This document shows positions 18,862 to 27,004 of a stretch of 64,000 bases of DNA, in pieces. Under the pieces are notes generated by a model. It was not told the origin of the DNA. It did no database searches and was given only the letters and a program-made list of their open reading frames with translations. Source of the stretch: Cyclobacterium lianum (GTDB lineage Bacteria; Bacteroidota; Bacteroidia; Cytophagales; Cyclobacteriaceae); the NCBI RefSeq assembly GCF_900143075.1, contig NZ_FRCY01000014.1, positions 62,001 to 126,000 on the forward strand. Direction: 5' to 3'. The position numbers and the translations under genes are program-made. Position 1 is the first letter of the stretch. Every line of letters begins with the position of its first letter.

Positions 18862-19206
18862 TTATTTTACCTTATCCACAATGGCTTTAAAGGCATCCGG
18901 ATGGTTCATGGCCAGGTCAGCCAGTACCTTTCTATTCAGATCTATACTTGATTTTTTCAGCATACCCATGAATTGAGAATAGCTGATGCCGTATTGTCTC
19001 ACACCGGCATTGATCCTCTGAATCCACAGGGCCCTGAATTCTCTCTTCTTGACCTTCCTGTCCCTGTAGGCGTACTGAAGGCCTTTTTCATATTTATTTT
19101 TCGCTACTGTCCATACGTTCTTACCTCTTCCGAAGTAGCCTTTAGTAGCTTTTAATACTTTTTTTCTTCTTGCTCTTGAAGCAACAGCATTTACCGATCT
19201 TGGCAT
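18862..19206 (-). CDS. rplT: 50S ribosomal protein L20
   Basis: 114 residues, standard. [32 protein letters not shown] and [20 protein letters not shown] form the basic 23S-binding extension, and the C-terminal globular part is [21 protein letters not shown]. In other bacteria L20 represses its own operon by binding the mRNA leader; no such site is identified here. Last gene of thrS-infC-rpmI-rplT. Confidence 0.98.
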   Translation of the reverse strand: MPRSVNAVASRARRKKVLKATKGYFGRGKNVWTVAKNKYEKGLQYAYRDRKVKKREFRALWIQRINAGVRQYGISYSQFMGMLKKSSIDLNRKVLADLAMNHPDAFKAIVDKVK

Positions 19207-19300
19207 AATTGTTTTAGTTTTTGACTTTTGGTGCTTTCTTTTCTAAAGACTTGACAAACCAAAGGTCTGGTGAATTTTTAACCTAATTAATTGAAGGGGA

Positions 19301-19495
19301 TCAAATCCTGAGCATGGCTCTTACTCTTCCCTCATCCGTCTCATGAACCTCTCCCATTTTGGTCAGATTTCTCTTCCTCTTGGTAGATTTCTTGGTCAGG
19401 ATGTGGCTTTTAAAAGCATGCTTCCTTCTGATCTTTCCAGTAGCAGAAAGTTTGAACCTTTTCTTGGCACTGGATTTTGTTTTTACTTTTGGCAT
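19301..19495 (-). CDS. rpmI: 50S ribosomal protein L35
   Basis: 64 residues, strongly basic, with the typical [20 protein letters not shown] and [20 protein letters not shown] core. Lies 21 bases after infC and 94 bases before rplT on the minus strand. Confidence 0.98.
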   Translation of the reverse strand: MPKVKTKSSAKKRFKLSATGKIRRKHAFKSHILTKKSTKRKRNLTKMGEVHETDEGRVRAMLRI

Positions 19496-19516
19496 TACCG
19501 TATATGATTAGTTAAA

Positions 19517-20071
19517 TTATTTCTTACCGGCCTTGGGAGAAACGAAAATATTCATCCGTTTGCCCTCCATTTTGGGAAGTTGCTCCACCTGCCCATAGTC
19601 TTCAAGCGCCTGTGCAAATTTCAGCAGCAGCATTTCTCCCCGTTCCTTAAACACAATGGTACGTCCCACAAAATGAACATAGGCCTTGACTTTTGCCCCG
19701 TCTTTGAGAAAACCAATGGCATGTTTTAATTTGAAATCAAAATCATGGTCATCCGTGTTGGGGCCAAAACGTATCTCCTTGACTACCGTTTTGGCTGCGT
19801 TGGATTTGATCTCTTTTTGCTTTTTCTTTTGTTCGTACTTGAACTTGGCATAATCAATCACTTTACAGACAGGCGGTGCTGCGGAAGGAGAAATTTCCAC
19901 GAGATCAAGTCCGTTTTCCTCAGCAAGGGCTATGGCTTTATCAGTAGCCATGACCGCATTGCCCCCCTCTACAAAATCTCCCACAACCCTGACCTCTCTG
20001 GCCCGGATTTTATTATTTACTTTATATGGTTCCTCTTGTCTCGGAGTATACGTTCTTTTTCCTCTCAAAAT
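19517..20071 (-). CDS. infC: Translation initiation factor IF-3
   Basis: About 184 residues. N-terminal domain ([32 protein letters not shown]), linker [13 protein letters not shown], and C-terminal domain from [19 protein letters not shown] to the end. IF-3 binds the 30S subunit and discriminates against non-canonical starts. There is no ATG before the conserved N-terminus: the in-frame possibilities after the upstream TAA are ATA, ATT (20071) and TTG (20068). ATT is chosen because infC in many bacteria uses a rare AUU-type start that IF-3 itself discriminates against (autoregulation); TTG at 20068 is the alternative and changes one residue. Confidence 0.96.
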   Translation of the reverse strand: MLRGKRTYTPRQEEPYKVNNKIRAREVRVVGDFVEGGNAVMATDKAIALAEENGLDLVEISPSAAPPVCKVIDYAKFKYEQKKKQKEIKSNAAKTVVKEIRFGPNTDDHDFDFKLKHAIGFLKDGAKVKAYVHFVGRTIVFKERGEMLLLKFAQALEDYGQVEQLPKMEGKRMNIFVSPKAGKK

Positions 20072-20153
20072 AGTTATGGTTGTCGTTTAAAGTTTCAATT
20101 TGCAAATATCTAATAATTTTTTAAATATTAAAAATCAACAAATTATTATACGG

Positions 20154-22109
20154 TTATTTATTCAATGATTCCCTGATGATTCCCTGGAAATAGCTGACAA
20201 AATCGTCCAGTTTAAAGCTACCGATATCACCTTCTCCATGTTTGCGCAGCGACAGCTCATTTTTTTCCTGCTCTTTCTCGCCTACTATCACCATAAAGGG
20301 AATCTTTTTCACTTCTGCATCGCGGATTTTACGGCCGATTTTCTCATCCCGATTGTCAATTTCTCCAGAGATACCGTGATCTCCCAGCAGGGATTTAACC
20401 CTTGCCGCATAGGAGGCAAATTTTTCGGAAATGGGAAGGATTACCAATTGCTCAGGTGCCAGCCAGAGCGGGAAATTACCCGCACAATGCTCAATCAACA
20501 CCGCAACAAACCGCTCCAGGGAGCCAAAAGGCGCCCGGTGGATCATTACAGGCCTGTGTTTTTGATTGTCGGCACCGGTGTACTCCAGCTCAAAGCGCGC
20601 AGGCAACTGATAATCTACCTGTATGGTACCCAATTGCCAGCTCCTGCCGAGGGCATCCTGTACCATAAAGTCCAGCTTGGGTCCGTAGAAGGCAGCTTCT
20701 CCCAGTTCGGTTACGGTCTGCAAGCCCTTCTCAGCGGCCGCCTCTATGATCGCTGCCTCTGCCTTGTTCCAGGCCTCCGCTTCTCCGATGTATTTTCCCA
20801 TATTGTCAGGATCGCGTAGGGAAACCTGCGCCGTGTAATCCTCAAAGCCCAGCGCCTTGAACACATACAGGACCAAATCAATGACTTTAATAAATTCCTC
20901 CTTTACCTGATCCTGCCTGCAAAAGATATGCGCATCATCCTGGGTAAATCCCCGCACGCGGGTCAGGCCATGCAGTTCACCACTTTGCTCGTAACGATAT
21001 ACGGTGCCAAATTCGGCATACCTTACCGGCAGGTCTTTGTAGGACCTGGGCTTGCTTTTGTATATTTCACAGTGGTGGGGACAGTTCATTGGCTTCAGCA
21101 AAAACTCCTCCCCTTCGTGCGGCGTTGCAATAGGCTGAAAGGAGTCCTTACCGTATTTCTCATAATGCCCGGAAGTTTCGTACAAGGCCTTGTGCCCGAT
21201 ATGGGGAGTGATGACCTGCTGATAGCCCGAATGGTCCTGCTCTTTTTTCAAAAAGCTGACCAGGCGTTCGCGCAGCAGTGTGCCTTTGGGGAGCCAGAGC
21301 GGCAGCCCCATGCCCACCTTTTCTGAAAAGGTAAACAGCTCCAATTCACGCCCCAGCTTGCGGTGATCTCTTTTCCTGGCTTCTTCCAGCATGTGCAGGT
21401 ATTCCTGCAGCTCCTTTGCCTTTGGGAAAGTGATCCCGTAAATGCGGGTCAACATCTTATTGTTTTCGTCTCCCCGCCAGTAAGCGCCAGCTATATTGAG
21501 AAGCTTGACCGCTTTTACAAAACCTGTATGGGGAATATGTGGTCCCCTGCAGAGATCGGTAAACGCTCCTTGCCTGTAAAAAGTAATGGTACCATCCTGC
21601 AGTCTTTCCAGCAGGTCCAGTTTGTATTCGTCACCTTTATTCTGGTAGTAGCTAACGGCCTCATCTTTGGAAATTTCCCTCCTGATATATTCGTTTTTCT
21701 GACGGGCCAACTCCACCATTTTGGTCTCGATTTTCTCAAGCTCCGCCCCTTCCAGGGTCCTGTCCCCGAAGTCCACGTCATAGTAAAATCCATGCTCTAT
21801 AGGAGGCCCGATCCCAAATTTTATCCCCGGGTAGAGGACTTCCAAGGCCTCGGCCAGGAGGTGGGCTGAGGAGTGCCAAAAAGTAGATTTTCCTTCTTTG
21901 TCATTCCAGGTAAGCAGGGAGATGCTCACATCCTGGTGAATGGGCCGGGTAGCATCCCATACTTCACCATCTACTTTTGCGGCCAGCACGTTTCGCGCCA
22001 GTCCTTCACTGATACTTCTGGCAATGTCGAGGCCGGTAACTCCCTTTTCAAAAACCCGGACCGATTGGTCCGGAAAGGTTACATTGATTTCATTTTCTGA
22101 TTTTGACAT
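20154..22109 (-). CDS. thrS: Threonine-tRNA ligase
   Basis: 651-residue class II aminoacyl-tRNA synthetase, full length. N-terminal TGS domain ([20 protein letters not shown]), second additional domain for editing Ser-tRNA(Thr) with [12 protein letters not shown] and [11 protein letters not shown], catalytic core with [12 protein letters not shown] (zinc ligands), [32 protein letters not shown] and [18 protein letters not shown], and the C-terminal anticodon-binding domain ([15 protein letters not shown]). First gene of the conserved thrS-infC-rpmI-rplT block. Confidence 0.98.
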   Translation of the reverse strand: MSKSENEINVTFPDQSVRVFEKGVTGLDIARSISEGLARNVLAAKVDGEVWDATRPIHQDVSISLLTWNDKEGKSTFWHSSAHLLAEALEVLYPGIKFGIGPPIEHGFYYDVDFGDRTLEGAELEKIETKMVELARQKNEYIRREISKDEAVSYYQNKGDEYKLDLLERLQDGTITFYRQGAFTDLCRGPHIPHTGFVKAVKLLNIAGAYWRGDENNKMLTRIYGITFPKAKELQEYLHMLEEARKRDHRKLGRELELFTFSEKVGMGLPLWLPKGTLLRERLVSFLKKEQDHSGYQQVITPHIGHKALYETSGHYEKYGKDSFQPIATPHEGEEFLLKPMNCPHHCEIYKSKPRSYKDLPVRYAEFGTVYRYEQSGELHGLTRVRGFTQDDAHIFCRQDQVKEEFIKVIDLVLYVFKALGFEDYTAQVSLRDPDNMGKYIGEAEAWNKAEAAIIEAAAEKGLQTVTELGEAAFYGPKLDFMVQDALGRSWQLGTIQVDYQLPARFELEYTGADNQKHRPVMIHRAPFGSLERFVAVLIEHCAGNFPLWLAPEQLVILPISEKFASYAARVKSLLGDHGISGEIDNRDEKIGRKIRDAEVKKIPFMVIVGEKEQEKNELSLRKHGEGDIGSFKLDDFVSYFQGIIRESLNK

Positions 22110-22429
22110 GCTTGCGCTTAAGATTTTTGTTCACCTTTACAAACAGGTGTTTTTTTACGGATTGCAAATATGCACATTCACAAGGGTAAATAAAAGATTA
22201 AGGCGGGCTTATCACTGGGATTGGGATAATGGGGGCTGGATTGGCTGGGATTTAGAAAGTCAGATTGGCAATGAGGCAACAAACCCCTAATAAATAAACC
22301 CATGCTTCTCTTGACTTTTTGCCACATCAAGAGCATCCAAAAGGTACAGCATGCTGGCTGGAAGGCTGTAAAAATGAAAATGCAAACACCTTAATAACCG
22401 GCTCCTAACAGCCTCTGAGTCTCTTCTAC
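22110..22429. other. Intergenic stretch, promoter side of thrS
   Basis: 320 bases between the thrS start and the end of yoeB, both on the minus strand. It must hold the thrS promoter. A G-rich, T/G-biased run at 22210-22260 is the only compositional oddity. I looked for a T-box-like or tRNA-like leader and saw none. Confidence 0.45.
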
Positions 22430-22687
22430 CTAATCATAATGAAACCTGCATTTTGCAATCAAAATCTCATCCGCTTTCACCTGATAGATCAGTCGATGTT
22501 CGCCATTAATCCTTCTGGACCAAAAACCGGAATATTTGTATTTCAGTGGCTCGGGTTTACCGATTCCGTCAAATGGGTTACGTGCAATATCCTTTATCAG
22601 GGAATTAATTCGCTTCAGCATTTTTTTATCCGTCTGCTGCCAATACAAATAGTCTTCCCAGGACTCATCCACGAACACTAACTTCAT
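22430..22687 (-). CDS. yoeB: YoeB-family endoribonuclease toxin
   Basis: 85-residue Txe/YoeB toxin that aligns without gaps to E. coli YoeB as I remember it: ESWEDYLYWQQTDKK, NPFDGIGKPEPLK, GFWSRRINGEHRLIY, and the C-terminus KCRFHYD. The catalytic residues fall at the same numbers as in E. coli: Glu46, Arg65, His83, Tyr84. YoeB binds the ribosomal A site and cleaves mRNA. Its start overlaps the antitoxin stop by four bases (ATGA), giving translational coupling. One extra C-terminal Asp follows the catalytic Tyr. Confidence 0.95.
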   Translation of the reverse strand: MKLVFVDESWEDYLYWQQTDKKMLKRINSLIKDIARNPFDGIGKPEPLKYKYSGFWSRRINGEHRLIYQVKADEILIAKCRFHYD

Positions 22688-22938
22688 TCCTCTATCAGGC
22701 CTTTTTCAAATGAAGAACCTGAATTAAGTTTGGTGATAGCCGCATCAAGCCTCTTTTCGTTGGCCTTTGAGGATAATTCATGCTGAGTTGCCGTAAGCGA
22801 ATTGTACTCTTCCAAGGAAATGATCACTACCCCGGTATCCTTACCGCGGTTAATAATCAAGGTTTCAAAATTACCTGTAACACTGTCCAGATATTTTTTA
22901 ATATTTTTCCTGAAGTCGGATAAAGTGGTTGTCAGCAT
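22684..22938 (-). CDS. yefM: YefM/Phd-family antitoxin
   Basis: 84 residues from ATG 22938: MLTTTLSDFRKNIKKYLDSV is the DNA-binding N-terminus of Phd/YefM, then TLIINRGKDTGVVIISLEEYNSL, then a flexible acidic/helical tail that should wrap YoeB. An upstream in-frame TTG at 22962 would add eight residues but would overlap the operator, so ATG 22938 is preferred. The antitoxin dimer, with YoeB as co-repressor, is expected to bind the TGTACA pair just upstream. Confidence 0.92.
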   Translation of the reverse strand: MLTTTLSDFRKNIKKYLDSVTGNFETLIINRGKDTGVVIISLEEYNSLTATQHELSSKANEKRLDAAITKLNSGSSFEKGLIEE

Positions 22939-22953
22939 GCTTTTAATTATTTC

Positions 22954-22971
22954 TGTACACAAACATGTACA
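22954..22971. promoter_or_regulatory. yefM-yoeB operator: two TGTACA hexamers
   Basis: Palindromic hexamers TGTACA at 22954-22959 and 22966-22971, 12 bases centre to centre, 16 bases upstream of the yefM ATG. The E. coli yefM-yoeB operator is built from the same core hexamer at about the same spacing (established for E. coli; recalled, not searched). Confidence 0.75.
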
Positions 22972-23338
22972 AATATAGCAAATTCAGGATACCAAGAAAA
23001 TGTTTCTCAGACAAATGAGCCAACATTCAGATAAAAAATGTGCCCCTCCGACATTACTGGGCTCTATGAAAAATGGTTTGATGACTGATTTTACCTTTTC
23101 CCATCCAAGTTACAAGGAACCTGCCTGTCCTTGATCCGGGAAAACTTACTGCTACCCAAATCTGAGTCCAATCAGGATGAGCTAATCCAACATGCAAATA
23201 CCGTCCTTTGATCGGATAAAGATAGTTTGCTTATGACCTGGCTTTTACTCGGGTGTATTTATTCCAGAAATAACATTAGTGGGGATGGTAAGATAGCCAT
23301 CCGGAAAATATCGGAAACGAAGCAAGATGCAAGCCGGA
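22972..23338. other. Intergenic stretch, nothing recognised
   Basis: Between the yefM operator and the 3' end of parC, both on the minus strand. I see no gene-like frame, no repeat and no hairpin with a T-run for parC. Confidence 0.45.
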
Positions 23339-25945
23339 TTAAAACAAGCCCAACTGCTCCTTATCCTCATCATCATCCTCCTCTTTTTTCTTCAGGTCGA
23401 AATTTACCGTGGATCCGACGGAGAGATTTTCCTCAGTATTCGCGGATTTTTTTTTCTCAGATACGACCAGCTTTACTGCCTTCACCGAATGGTTACTCAG
23501 CCGGTTTCCGACCGACCGCCAGCCTTTCACATCTATCAGCATGTCCATATCATAGACACTTTCGTCGACTTCCTTGCCCTTCTGTAACTTCACCATTACC
23601 TGAGGCTGCTTTTCTGTAGTGACCACCGTCAGTCGTGAATTTCTGTGATCGGAAATAAAGTTGAATTTTTTGTTGAGCGTAGAAGTCTCAATCTGAAAGC
23701 GTTTGATAAAATACTGCTTACTGGCCCCGTCAAAATATATGGCAGATACTATCCGGTCGGGATCATACTTCCGGATGAGCAGCAGGTTTTCCTGGTCAAA
23801 GCGGTTGGTCAGTTCAAAATTGGTCAGCTCGTAATTGCCGTCTTTGTAAAAGGCGATGATCCTGTCGTCTCCCAGAAAATTTCCCACCAGGTCGCCCCGC
23901 TCATCGGTATTCAGCCGGCCTACCGAGGGGTCGTAGTAAATATTCAGTCCACCCAGGGTGGAGACCCCCTCCATTTTGAGTTGGATCTTCCTCACGGGAT
24001 GTTTGGTGAGAATATTCCCCTGAGCTGCCCTGCCCTTGATTTCTATATCTTTAAAATCAAAATCAAAAACCTTGATCCTGGCCTTGCTGCCTGCCGTCAG
24101 GTAAACCGTGATGATTTCCGCCTCTCCATTGGCATTGGCCGTAAAATACAGTATTTTGGATCCCTTGGTACCCTTGGTAAGCGGATATTCCCGATCTCTG
24201 GTGACGCTCAGCACCTGAAATCTTTTGATCATTGCTCTGCCGGAAGCGCCGTCCAGGTATACCAGATTGTAAACCATGCGCTCGTCTCCCTTTCGGAATA
24301 CCGCCACATGTATGATGTCCTTGCCTACAAATACCTTGTCCTGTATGCGTGTCACCTGGCAAACCCCATCCTTCCTAAACACGATGATGTCGTCCAGGTC
24401 AGAGCAATCACAGACAAACTCATCCTTTTTCAGTCCATAGCCAATGAATCCATCAGCTCGGTTGACATACAGTTTCGCATTGTTTGCCGCCACCACGTTG
24501 GCGGCAATGGTGTCAAAGGTTCGTATTTCGGTTTTTCGTTCCTTCCCTTTGCCATATTTGCCCAGCAGATTTTTGTAGTATTGTATCGCGTAATCGGTAA
24601 GGTGCTCCAGATGGTGGTTTACTTCCTCCAGCTCCTCCTGAAGCTTGCGCATCAGCTCATCCGCTTTAAAAGTGTCAAATTTGGATATGCGTTTGATTTT
24701 GATTTCCGTCAGCCGAATGATATCGTCCCGTGTTATTTCTCTGTAAAACTCGGGTTTAAAGGGTTCCAGTCCCTTATCGATGGTTTCAATAACTGCTTCC
24801 CAGGTTTCGCATTCCTCTATGTCCCGGTAGATCCTGTTTTCTATAAAAATCTTTTCAAGAGAAGAAAAAAGCAACTTCTCCATCAATTCCCCTTTACGGA
24901 TTTCCAGCTCCCTGTTCAGCAGGGTTTTGGTCTGATGGGTATTGTATTCTAAAATTTCATTTACCGTCAGGAAAACGGGTTTTTCCTCGATGATGACACA
25001 GGCATTGGGAGAAATACTCACCTCGCAATCGGTAAACGCGTACAGCGCATCTATGGTCATGTTGGGTGATTGGCCGGGTGCCAATTGTATCTGGATTTCC
25101 ACCTCCTTGGCAGTATTGTCTACTACTTTTTTGATCTTTATTTTCCCTTTGTCGTTGGCTTTAATGATGGATTCGATCAGGGAATTGGTGGTGGTCCCAT
25201 AGGGGATATCTTTGATCAGCAGGGTCTTGCTGTCCTCCTCTTCAATCCTGGCACGGACTTTTACCCTTCCACCCCGGAGCCCTTCGTTGTATTCGGAAAA
25301 ATCTGCCAGACCACCAGTATTGAAATCCGGTAGCAGGTTTGTTTTTTTGCCTTTGAGAATTTGAATGGATCCTTCGATCAGCTCACAAAAATTGTGGGGA
25401 AGTATTTTGGTACTCAATCCCACGGCAATGCCCTCCACTCCCTGAGCCAGCAGCAAAGGGAATTTTACAGGCAGGGTGACTGGTTCTTTTTTTCTTCCAT
25501 CGTAGGACAACTGCCATTCCGTAGTTTGCGGATTGAAAACCACCTCCAGGGCAAACTTGGAAAGCCTGGCTTCAATGTACCGGGCCGCAGCAGCCCCGTC
25601 ACCGGTACGTACATCTCCCCAGTTACCCTGGGTTTCGATCAAAAGGTCCTTTTGCCCCAGGTTCACAATGGCATCGCCTATAGAAGCATCTCCATGGGGA
25701 TGGTATTGCATGGACTGCCCGATAATGTTGGCCACCTTGTTAAATCGACCATCGTCCATTTCCTTCATGGCGTGTAGGATGCGGCGCTGCACGGGTTTGA
25801 GCCCGTCTTCTATGGCCGGAACTGCCCGCTCAAGGATCACGTAGGAGGCATAATCCAGAAACCAGTCCTTGTACATCCCCGTGACAGGGATGGAATCGTG
25901 CAAACTTTCGTCCCCGTTTTCGGGGTTTACATCATTATCACTCAT
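23339..25945 (-). CDS. parC: DNA topoisomerase IV subunit A
   Basis: 868-residue GyrA/ParC-type subunit: breaks and rejoins DNA, decatenating daughter chromosomes with ParE. Winged-helix region VQRRILHAMKEMDDGRF, QSMQYHPHGDASIGDAIVNL, active-site Tyr123 in AARYIEARLSKF, a long coiled-coil gate, then a C-terminal beta-pinwheel that lacks an obvious GyrA box, supporting ParC over GyrA. The position matching E. coli ParC Ser80 is Ala87. The tail (KKKEEDDDEDKEQLGLF) is acidic. ATG 25945 overlaps the stop of the preceding membrane-protein gene by four bases. Confidence 0.94.
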   Translation of the reverse strand: MSDNDVNPENGDESLHDSIPVTGMYKDWFLDYASYVILERAVPAIEDGLKPVQRRILHAMKEMDDGRFNKVANIIGQSMQYHPHGDASIGDAIVNLGQKDLLIETQGNWGDVRTGDGAAAARYIEARLSKFALEVVFNPQTTEWQLSYDGRKKEPVTLPVKFPLLLAQGVEGIAVGLSTKILPHNFCELIEGSIQILKGKKTNLLPDFNTGGLADFSEYNEGLRGGRVKVRARIEEEDSKTLLIKDIPYGTTTNSLIESIIKANDKGKIKIKKVVDNTAKEVEIQIQLAPGQSPNMTIDALYAFTDCEVSISPNACVIIEEKPVFLTVNEILEYNTHQTKTLLNRELEIRKGELMEKLLFSSLEKIFIENRIYRDIEECETWEAVIETIDKGLEPFKPEFYREITRDDIIRLTEIKIKRISKFDTFKADELMRKLQEELEEVNHHLEHLTDYAIQYYKNLLGKYGKGKERKTEIRTFDTIAANVVAANNAKLYVNRADGFIGYGLKKDEFVCDCSDLDDIIVFRKDGVCQVTRIQDKVFVGKDIIHVAVFRKGDERMVYNLVYLDGASGRAMIKRFQVLSVTRDREYPLTKGTKGSKILYFTANANGEAEIITVYLTAGSKARIKVFDFDFKDIEIKGRAAQGNILTKHPVRKIQLKMEGVSTLGGLNIYYDPSVGRLNTDERGDLVGNFLGDDRIIAFYKDGNYELTNFELTNRFDQENLLLIRKYDPDRIVSAIYFDGASKQYFIKRFQIETSTLNKKFNFISDHRNSRLTVVTTEKQPQVMVKLQKGKEVDESVYDMDMLIDVKGWRSVGNRLSNHSVKAVKLVVSEKKKSANTEENLSVGSTVNFDLKKKEEDDDEDKEQLGLF

Positions 25946-26277
25946 ATTTTATTCAAATAACTCCAAATAGCTATAGTAGTAAACACCAATAAAACCGAGA
26001 CAATATTTCCAACAAGAAAATAATCGTTAGAAATTTTATCTTCATCATTTTTAATCCTTGTACCAATTTTCAAAGCCCCAAATAAAATAAGAGATTGGCC
26101 AAAACCCTGGATTAGACCTACATAAAGAAATAATCGTTCTAAAACTCCTAATATCATTGGCCTCAGAGAAAACCCCTTTTGTACAAATTTTTTCCTGAGC
26201 ATCAGAAATATCCAAAACGCCAAGAATTCTGAGGAAAAATAGGTGGCTAATAGAATACAAAGAAATTTTACCGACAT
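25942..26277 (-). CDS. Small membrane protein of the satD module, family not recognised
   Basis: 111 residues with three likely membrane helices (about residues 4-25, 42-66 and 88-108) separated by a basic loop (LRKKFVQKGFSLRP) and an acidic loop (RIKNDEDKISNDY). I do not recognise the family. It overlaps satD by ten bases and parC by four, so it is wedged into a translationally coupled satD-orf-parC string. Base composition is clearly richer in A+T than parC and parE, suggesting that it arrived with satD. In other bacteria satD is often followed by a small membrane protein (DUF3307), but this sequence does not show that family's motifs. Confidence 0.75.
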   Translation of the reverse strand: MSVKFLCILLATYFSSEFLAFWIFLMLRKKFVQKGFSLRPMILGVLERLFLYVGLIQGFGQSLILFGALKIGTRIKNDEDKISNDYFLVGNIVSVLLVFTTIAIWSYLNKI

Positions 26278-26891
26278 AACAGGATTTCCAAAGACCTTTT
26301 TAATTTAAAATAATTATCCATCCCCAAAGTTTTATTTCTTTTCCAAACCAATGACCTGGTCTTTTTTATCTTTTCTGCTACCAATTTATAATCTTTCAAC
26401 TCCAATAAATTGGAAATTAAAACTTTATCTCTCCAATGCCAATTTCTTATATAGGACAGGTATAGGTTAAATTGAATTTGTTTCAACTCCTTATCCTCGA
26501 TATCTCCACCAAGAGCAAGAAATTCACCCTCATCCTTCAAGGTTATCAGACTTTCTCTCGCTTCAGTCAAAGCAGGCCCCATCATACCATAAGCTATTTC
26601 CGTATTTATTTCTGTTTCAATTACCCCCAGTTCAACCGTGTACCTTAAGCGTATTTCCTCATCCGCCTTCCACTTATTTTCTTCTAGCCAGGTGATTATT
26701 TTGAAAATCGAACACTCGCTTCTGGCAATTCCCTGAAATTCGTCTCCCAAAGTAATGGTCAGTGGAGAGATCAATTCCTTTTGGTTAACTGTATTACATC
26801 TTTCAACTAAATCCGCAAATGACCTGGCTAATTTAGATAGGTCAGAAGACTCACTGCTCCCAATAATATCTGCCATCAGGACATAGTTCAT
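26268..26891 (-). CDS. SatD family protein
   Basis: 207 residues. The opening MNYVLMADIIGSSES and TLGDEFQGIA are the SatD-family hallmarks. The layout (DIIGS near residue 8, GDEF at 49-52, then RYTVELGV and YGMMGPALTEAR) resembles a class III nucleotide cyclase fold, where two Asp bind metal; Asp8 and Asp50 would occupy those places, while the transition-state Asn is not obvious. The C-terminal 60 residues are basic and helical (EKIKKTRSLVWKRNK), possibly DNA-binding. satD was named in the Streptococcus mutans acid-tolerance locus; its function is unknown. Here it sits AT-rich between parE and parC behind a double palindrome. Confidence 0.82.
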   Translation of the reverse strand: MNYVLMADIIGSSESSDLSKLARSFADLVERCNTVNQKELISPLTITLGDEFQGIARSECSIFKIITWLEENKWKADEEIRLRYTVELGVIETEINTEIAYGMMGPALTEARESLITLKDEGEFLALGGDIEDKELKQIQFNLYLSYIRNWHWRDKVLISNLLELKDYKLVAEKIKKTRSLVWKRNKTLGMDNYFKLKRSLEILLCR

Positions 26892-26919
26892 ATCACTTCA
26901 TTTTTGACAAAAATAAACT

Positions 26920-26971
26920 TTATTTCATAAAATATGAAATAATACTATTTATTTCATAAAATGTGAAATAA
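26920..26971. promoter_or_regulatory. Double palindrome upstream of satD
   Basis: Two 23-base near-palindromes with identical half-sites TTATTTCAT and (AT/GT)GAAATAA: 26920-26942 and 26949-26971, 29 bases centre to centre. The first is perfect apart from its central base; the second has one mismatch (GTG for ATG). They lie 29 and 58 bases upstream of the satD ATG, and a TATTTTTG (minus strand, 26908-26915) resembling a -7 box follows directly. This is the expected geometry for a repressor operator. Confidence 0.7.
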
Positions 26972-27004
26972 ATAGGTGGTATTTAATTAAGAAATAACAA
27001 AGCT

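Noticed and set aside
22201-22262. G/T-rich run with GGGATTGGGATAATGGGGG as a possible G-quadruplex or T-box part before thrS
   Set aside because: The G-tracts are uneven and no specifier hairpin, T-box sequence or terminator/antiterminator pair could be found.
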